Source of the DNA: CAWCTB01 sp963798275 | GTDB taxonomy: Bacteria; Acidobacteriota; Terriglobia; Terriglobales; Acidobacteriaceae | Assembly (NCBI GenBank): GCA_963798275.1 | Contig: CAWCTB010000046.1 | Location: 1 to 64,000, forward strand | DNA: 64,000 nt | Direction of reading: 5' to 3' | In this document: positions 59,090 through 64,000 of the stretch, in pieces | How positions within the stretch are numbered: the first letter of the stretch is position 1 | Layout of the letters: each line of letters opens with the position of its first letter | Notes under the pieces: generated by a model | Told to the model about the DNA's origin: nothing | Seen by the model: the letters and a program-made list of their open reading frames with translations, nothing else | Databases searched by the model: none | Position numbers and translations under genes: made by a program

Positions 59090-60172
59090 ATGACGTTTGT
59101 CTCGGCGGATAAAGACCGCAAGCTCTACGAACTCAGCATCTTTCACGACGTCGCCAAAGCGCTGACGTCGTCGCTGGATCTCGACACCATCCTCCAGACC
59201 ATCATGGAGAAGATGGCCGCCTACTTTGAACCCGCTACCTGGGCGCTTCTCATGCTGGATGAAACCACCCAGGAACTCTATTACGCCGCCTCGGTCGGCG
59301 AAGGTTGCGCCAACATTAACGCGCTGCAGTTGGTGGGCGGCGAGAGTCTGGCCAAGTGGGTCATCGATCACGGCGAAGCGCTGGTATTCCAGAGCGTTAA
59401 CACGGACCCGCGTTTGCAGGATGGGACGACAAGGCTCCTGTTTCCGCAGGACTGCGCCGTCGTTTGCATGCCGGTGCGTACTGGCGGCAACGTGCTCGGC
59501 ATTATTCAACTCGTCAACATTGACGTGGAGTTGTACAACCGCAACGAAATGCTGCTGCAAACGCTGGCTGATTATGCAGCCATCGCCATCGAGAATGCTC
59601 GCGCCGTGAAGCGCATCCAGGAATTGAGCATCACCGACGATTGCACCGGCCTGTACAATCAGCGCCATTTGTTTACCGTCCTGGCGGAAGAGGTGCATCG
59701 CTCCTCCCGCTTCGGATACGAGTTCTCGCTGCTCTTCCTCGACCTCGATCATTTCAAATGGGTGAACGACAAGTACGGTCACCTTCTGGGAAGCCGCCTG
59801 ATCGGACTGGTAGGACAGTGTCTGCGCGAAAATCTGCGCCTGGTGGACGCTGCCTTCCGCTACGGCGGCGACGAGTTTGCCATCCTGCTGCCCCAGACCT
59901 CAAAGGAGTCGGGCCTGTTCGTGGCCCGTCGTTTCGCCTCCTTATTTCATTCCCGCAAATGGCTGCCGGGCGACAACATCTCCCTCGAATTGCGCGCCAG
60001 CATCGGTGTTGCCACCTATCCCCACGATGCCATCAACCCGCAGGAAATTGTGCGCTGCGCCGACGAGATGATGTACCAGGTGAAGCAGGCGGGGCGTGAC
60101 AACATTGCCGTAGCCGGTATGGGAATCGTGGGGATCCAGGAGTTGCCCGGCTCCGACGCAGAAACTCAGTGA
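59090..60172 (+). CDS. GAF-GGDEF diguanylate cyclase
   Basis: Intact, 360 residues from MTFVSADKDRKLYELS. A GAF sensor domain at about residues 20-165 (ALTSSLDLDTILQTIMEKMA, VGGESLAKWVIDHGEALVFQ, GNVLGIIQLVNIDVELYNRN) is followed by a GGDEF domain (LSITDDCTGLYNQRHLFTVL, FSLLFLDLDHFKWVNDKYGH). The active-site loop FRYGGDEFAILLPQ is canonical, and an RLVD (RxxD) feedback-inhibition site lies five residues before it. It should make cyclic-di-GMP with product inhibition. The frame opens at 58922, but the earlier part is not conserved-looking. Divergent from the rodZ-like gene; its 3' end overlaps the next gene by 7 bp, tail to tail. Confidence 0.92.
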   Translation: MTFVSADKDRKLYELSIFHDVAKALTSSLDLDTILQTIMEKMAAYFEPATWALLMLDETTQELYYAASVGEGCANINALQLVGGESLAKWVIDHGEALVFQSVNTDPRLQDGTTRLLFPQDCAVVCMPVRTGGNVLGIIQLVNIDVELYNRNEMLLQTLADYAAIAIENARAVKRIQELSITDDCTGLYNQRHLFTVLAEEVHRSSRFGYEFSLLFLDLDHFKWVNDKYGHLLGSRLIGLVGQCLRENLRLVDAAFRYGGDEFAILLPQTSKESGLFVARRFASLFHSRKWLPGDNISLELRASIGVATYPHDAINPQEIVRCADEMMYQVKQAGRDNIAVAGMGIVGIQELPGSDAETQ

Positions 60173-61092
60173 GATTCGGCGGTTTTCGCCGGAACCGGAC
60201 GCCACACGTTGGGATTAGCCGGAGCGTTCGCATTCACTCCGAAATCCCACACATACAGGTTCATCTCCTGCGGTCCCAGTATTTCCACCAGCGCGTATTC
60301 TCCGGGCGGTAACGGCTTCGCCGGCGTCACCTTGACCCACTCTCCCATGCCCACCTTTTCCACGTTCGTAGGCAGGAAGCTACCCTCCTCGCTGGTCTTG
60401 CCGGTAAAGGTGATCTTGAGGCTTCCCACCACGCGCGTGTCTTTCTTAATGTCAGCGCGTACCAGGCGAAAGCGATCGGTTACCGGGATATCGTTCGGGC
60501 CGGTGTCGATATCGACGTAAATGCTCGGCATGGTTGAGTGCGACTGAATCTGGGCGTGCTGGCCCTTCAGTTCGAACGCCTGCTTCGAACTGGCGATCGG
60601 ATTGATCGCCGCCCGCAACGCACTCTTGCTGGTGTGCTTACTGAGTTCGCTGCCGTTCTGCAGGATCTCCGCCAGTTCCGGCTGGCCCTGGAAGCTCTCG
60701 AACAGGAACACTCCTCCGGTGCCGGGAAGCCGCAAACGGGGAGCGATTTCGGGGGAATTGGCCTCCTCCTTCTCCCGCTCTTCCTTTTCCTCGGGAGTCT
60801 CTTCCAGGTGAACGCGCACCTTTCCCGCAGCCAGGTCCGCGTCGTATTTCTTGGTGGCCTCCCAGTCGACCAGTGAGGCTGGAATGTCTTCCCAGTCGTA
60901 GCGTTCAGCGCTCAAAAAGTGCACCCGATCGCCCTGTATCTCGTATTGGGTTACTGCCTGGTACGAACCGTCTTTCAGAATCAGCCGCCTGGTCTGTTGC
61001 TGGGCCTGGGCGGGTAGCGGCCGGAAGGCGACTCCGGAAACCGTTAGAAACAAGGCGAACGCGAAGAATAGTCTGAGGCCAGGGCGTGACAT
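60166..61092 (-). CDS. Secreted protein of unknown function
   Basis: Intact, 308 residues. Signal peptide SRPGLRLFFAFALFLTVSGV to AQAQ. The mature part begins RRLILKDGSYQAVTQYEIQG DRVHFLSAERYDWEDIPASL, a pattern common in acidobacterial exported proteins. A charged linker (ETPEEKEEREKEEANSPEIA) and a C-terminal beta domain with VDIDTGPNDIPVTDRFRLVR and LPPGEYALVEILGPQEMNLY follow. No enzyme motif. It is divergent from cydA, with the CRP/FNR-like site between them. Confidence 0.7.
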   Translation of the reverse strand: MSRPGLRLFFAFALFLTVSGVAFRPLPAQAQQQTRRLILKDGSYQAVTQYEIQGDRVHFLSAERYDWEDIPASLVDWEATKKYDADLAAGKVRVHLEETPEEKEEREKEEANSPEIAPRLRLPGTGGVFLFESFQGQPELAEILQNGSELSKHTSKSALRAAINPIASSKQAFELKGQHAQIQSHSTMPSIYVDIDTGPNDIPVTDRFRLVRADIKKDTRVVGSLKITFTGKTSEEGSFLPTNVEKVGMGEWVKVTPAKPLPPGEYALVEILGPQEMNLYVWDFGVNANAPANPNVWRPVPAKTAESH

Positions 61093-61212
61093 CGTTATCA
61101 GTGTACTAGTGTAGACCCTGGCAGGAACCCGGAAGACAGCTCTGAGTCGCGTTCGTTGCCGAAGAGGTTGTGTGTCCCTGCTTCCACCGAAATAAATCCA
61201 GTCGCACCTGTC

Positions 61213-61228
61213 TGTGACACGAATCACA
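61213..61228. promoter_or_regulatory. CRP/FNR-family-like operator palindrome
   Basis: TGTGA-CACGAA-TCACA, perfect arms with the CRP spacing. It lies 116 bp upstream of cydA and 121 bp upstream of the divergent secreted-protein gene. The same arms and spacing occur upstream of ccmE at 510-525. Confidence 0.55.
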
Positions 61229-61343
61229 GCTTCGAGTACGTCCGTCAGCGAAGATGGAACGTCGACTCACGAATGTAATCAAGGGCCGCAGCCTTTTGAA
61301 CACGGCTCACATCGGGCTTTCATACCTTCTTCGAGGTCATGGC

Positions 61344-62717
61344 ATGGATAGCGCATTACTGATCCACCGTCTGCAATTCGCGTTCACCGTCACCTATCAT
61401 TACCTGTTTCCGCAGTTGACGATGGGACTGGCGCCGCTGATCGTGATTCTGAAGACGCTGGCGATCAAGACCAACGACGAAACCTATAACCAGGCCGCCC
61501 GCTTCTGGGCCAAAATCTTCGGTATCAACTTCGTGCTGGGAGTGGTGACGGGAATTCCCATGGAATTCCAGTTCGGCACCAACTGGTCGCATTTCTCCCG
61601 TTTCGCCGGCGGCGTCATCGGCCAGACGCTGGCCATGGAAGGCCTGTTCGCCTTCTTCCTGGAATCCACCTTCCTCGGCCTGTTCCTCTACGGCGAGAAG
61701 CGCCTGAGCAAAGGCATGCACTGGTTCGCCGCCTTCATGGTCTTCCTCGGCTCCTGGCTTTCCGGCTACTTCATCGTTGCCACCGATGCCTGGATGCAGA
61801 ATCCCGTCGGCTACGCAAAGATGGCCGACGGCAACGTGCAGCTCACCAGCTTCTGGCAGCTGGTGCTGAACCCCTGGGCGCTGGTGCAGTACGCGCACAA
61901 CATGAGCGGCGCGGTGATCACCGGCGCCTTCGTCATGGCCGCGGTGGGCAGTTTTTACATTCTCAGCAAGAGGCACCTCGAACATGGGCGCATCTTCGTC
62001 CGGGTGGGCGTCATCGCCGGGCTGATCTTTAGTGTTCTGCAACTATTTCCCACCGGCGACCTCTCGGGCAAGATGGTGGCGCATAAGCAGCCGGTGACTC
62101 TCGCCGCCATGGAAGCGCTGTTTGACACCCGCCAGGGCGCGCCGCTGGTCATCCTCGGGCAACCGAACATGGATACCCAGACCATCGACAACGCCATCGT
62201 TGTGCCCAACATGCTCAGCTTCCTGACCTATCGCCGCTGGCATGCCGAGGTGAAGGGTCTCAACGAAGTTCCCAAGGAGGACTGGCCGCAGAATATTCCG
62301 CTGCTGTATTTCGCCTATCACATCATGGTGGGGCTCGGCACTGTCTTTATCGCCGTCACCGTGGTCGCCACGTTTCTGCTGTGGCGCGGCAAGCTCTACA
62401 ACGCGCGCTGGATGCTCTGGATCCTGCTGCTGCTCACCCCGTTCCCCTACATCGCCAACACCGCCGGTTGGATGACCGCCGAATTAGGGCGGCAACCCTG
62501 GCTGGTATACGGACTGCTGCGCACGGCCGACGGCTACTCCAAGCTGGTTTCCGCCGGCAACGGCTGGTTCACCTTCCTGGGATTCGCCGGCATGTATACC
62601 ATTCTGTCGATCCTTTTCCTGTTCCTGGTCTTCCGTGAAATCGAGCACGGACCGGAAGCGCCTGAACCTCCCGGCAAACCGAAAGCCCCTCGTCTCGATG
62701 CAGTGGAGGTGCGATAG
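61344..62717 (+). CDS. cydA: Cytochrome bd-type quinol oxidase subunit I, short-Q-loop (CIO-like)
   Basis: Intact, 457 residues. It is the heme-binding subunit of the bd oxidase in the inner membrane, which reduces oxygen with electrons from quinol. His19 (TVTYHYLFPQ) fits a heme ligand, Glu99 and Glu107 lie in GQTLAMEGLFAFFLE, and the His in VQYAHNMSGA is at 185. GWMTAELGRQPWLVYGLLRT is the typical C-terminal signature. The quinol loop is short, as in the cyanide-insensitive (CioA) branch. Start chosen at 61344; the open frame from 61254 adds 30 residues without family resemblance. cydB begins 2 bp after the stop. Confidence 0.95.
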   Translation: MDSALLIHRLQFAFTVTYHYLFPQLTMGLAPLIVILKTLAIKTNDETYNQAARFWAKIFGINFVLGVVTGIPMEFQFGTNWSHFSRFAGGVIGQTLAMEGLFAFFLESTFLGLFLYGEKRLSKGMHWFAAFMVFLGSWLSGYFIVATDAWMQNPVGYAKMADGNVQLTSFWQLVLNPWALVQYAHNMSGAVITGAFVMAAVGSFYILSKRHLEHGRIFVRVGVIAGLIFSVLQLFPTGDLSGKMVAHKQPVTLAAMEALFDTRQGAPLVILGQPNMDTQTIDNAIVVPNMLSFLTYRRWHAEVKGLNEVPKEDWPQNIPLLYFAYHIMVGLGTVFIAVTVVATFLLWRGKLYNARWMLWILLLLTPFPYIANTAGWMTAELGRQPWLVYGLLRTADGYSKLVSAGNGWFTFLGFAGMYTILSILFLFLVFREIEHGPEAPEPPGKPKAPRLDAVEVR

Positions 62718-62719
62718 CC

Positions 62720-63770
62720 ATGGCAACCCTCTGGTTCATGATTGTTGCGGTAATGGTCGCCGCTTATGTTCTGCTCGACGGCTTCGATCTTGGGGCTGGT
62801 GCCGTCCACCTGTTCATCGCCAAGACGGACGAAGAGCGGCGAACCATTCTGCGGGCCATCGGCCCGGTGTGGGACGGCAACGAAGTCTGGCTGCTCTCCG
62901 CAGGCGGCGCGCTGTACTTTGCCTTTCCCCTGCTCTACGCATCCAGTTTCAGCGGATTCTATCTGCCGCTGATGATGGTGTTGTGGCTGCTTATGCTGCG
63001 CGCCATCGGCATCGAGTTCCGCCACCACATCCAGGAGCCGGTGTGGAAGGGCTTCTTCGACACCATCTTCGGGATTGCCAGCATTTTGCTGGCGATCTTC
63101 TTCGGCGCGGCGCTGGGCAACGTGGTGCGCGGAGTTCCGCTCAACGCTGACGGCTACTTCTTCGAGCCGCTGTGGACGAACTGGCGCGTGGGCGCGCAGA
63201 ACGGCATCCTCGACTGGTACACCGTCATCTGCGGCGTCGTGGCGCTTGGTCACGCTGACGGTGCACGGCTGCCTGTATCTCGCCAACAAGACCGAGGGCG
63301 CGCTGAACGCACGCGCTCGCGCGGTAGCCTTCTGGTTGTGGCCGGTGCAGGTCCTGCTTACCGGTCTCAGCCTGATCGCAACCCTGTTCGTGCAGCCCAC
63401 GGCTCTGGCGAACTACAACAAGTGGCCGATTGGTTACCTGATTCCGGCCATCGTGATCGGCAGCCTCGCCTACATGTTCTTTGCCCATCGCGCCCGCAAT
63501 GACAAGGGTGGGTTCCTGGCTTCTTGCGCCTATATCGTCGGCATGCTGGTAGGAGCGGCGTTCGCTCTCTATCCCACCGTGCTGCCGGCGAGCACCGGTC
63601 CCAGCTACAGCCTCACCATCTACAACACCGCCACCGGCGCCCACGGCATGATGGTCGGGCTCGTCTGGTGGAGTTTCGGAATCGTCATCGCCATTGCCTA
63701 TTTCGTTTTCCTGTACCGCATGTTCCGCGGCAAGGTGAACCTGGCAGAGGGCGGCGACCACGGCTATTGA
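62720..63770 (+). CDS. cydB: Cytochrome bd-type quinol oxidase subunit II (one frameshift)
   Basis: About 350 residues, eight membrane helices. Family opening TLWFMIVAVMVAAYVLLDGF DLGAG, then RTILRAIGPVWDGNEVWLLS AGGALYFAFP and IEFRHHIQEP. Near 63240 frame is lost (GTCGTGGCGCTTGGTCACGC); in the correct frame VTLTVHGCLYLANKTEGALN follows and the protein runs to GGDHGY at 63770. Tightly linked to cydA. No cydX-like ORF or cydDC ABC genes are seen in the window. Confidence 0.93.
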
Positions 63771-63803
63771 GCGATGTCCGGCGGCGCGGTCCGTCGTAGT
63801 CCG

Positions 63804-63970
63804 TTTTGAAAGGGCACAGCTTCAGCTGTGCCGTATAAGGTCTTTATTTTTGTCGTCCCACGCGGACTTTAGTCCGCGTGGGATCTGCTCTTCCGCTTTT
63901 TTCCGCAGCCTGTTTCGCCCCTGCGGGGATTCGTCGTTGCACCGTCCTGGCATTTATGAGAGGGGTTTGA
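63804..63970 (+). repeat. Paired-hairpin repeat, copy 5
   Basis: TTTTGAAAGGGCACAGCTTC AGCTGTGCCGTA, TCTTTATTTTTGTCGTCCC, a 12-bp palindrome around CCACGCGGACTTTAGTCCGC GTGG, ATCTGCTCTTCCG, GGGGATTCGTCGTTGC and GGCATTTATGAGAGGGGTT. It matches the copy at 23504 module by module; the left terminal repeat is worn. It follows the cydB stop by 34 bp and reaches nearly to the window end. Confidence 0.7.
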
Positions 63971-64000
63971 GTTACTCTCGTAATCTTATGTCCGGCTCGA

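Overview
The window looks like a chromosomal segment of a Gram-negative, moderately GC-rich member of the Acidobacteriota, probably from the Terriglobia/Koribacter side. This is an inference from the gene mix: lipid A synthesis (lpxB), an Oar-type TonB-dependent receptor with a carboxypeptidase-regulatory-like N-domain, two PEP-CTERM proteins, a DUF2934 protein, a VPS10/BNR-repeat secreted protein, and many REP-like palindromes with IS200/REP-type transposases. No rRNA, tRNA or CRISPR array was seen.

Layout. 0-6.6 kb: cytochrome c maturation gene ccmE, a PEP-CTERM protein, a lone receiver domain, DUF2934, a pair of MacB/FtsX-type permeases, and a small gene overlapping a MidA-type methyltransferase. 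6.7-16.6 kb: an M1-peptidase homologue that has lost its zinc ligands, lpxB, an APC permease overlapping an exported methyltransferase-like protein, an ABC exporter and a FabF-type ketosynthase. 16.7-29 kb: hemW, threonine aldolase, a REP-flanked transposase, proS, a dienelactone hydrolase, a thiolase, comM, then rpoZ-rho behind a long leader. 29-38.5 kb is the accessory zone: a membrane-anchored triple-repeat protein, a PEP-CTERM protein, a transposase remnant split by a small TTAA-flanked element, a very large lipoprotein, an IS481-family element, a membrane protein and a second REP-type transposase. 38.6-55.4 kb looks like an alpha-galactoside/galactose locus: VPS10-like protein, TonB receptor, LolA-like and START-like proteins, GH27 alpha-galactosidase, galactose mutarotase, SSS sodium symporter, galK, galT and yjbQ. 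55.5-63.8 kb: cation/proton antiporter, kdsD, rodZ-like gene, a GAF-GGDEF diguanylate cyclase, a secreted protein and a cyanide-insensitive type cydAB.

How they work together. The galactose block reads as uptake across the outer membrane, periplasmic removal of alpha-linked galactose, anomer conversion, sodium symport and the first two Leloir steps; galE is not in the window. ccmE and cydAB are both respiratory, and each lies about 100 bp downstream of the same perfect TGTGA-N6-TCACA palindrome, the CRP/FNR-family pattern.

Data quality matters. More than twenty genes, including essential ones such as proS, carry single-base frameshifts with the protein sequence conserved on both sides. The sites I inspected are mostly plus or minus one base in a short run. 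I read these as sequence errors and annotate the genes as whole CDSs with the breaks noted. The best candidates for something undescribed are a family of paired-hairpin repeats that includes the TTAA-flanked element, and several proteins with unusual architecture.
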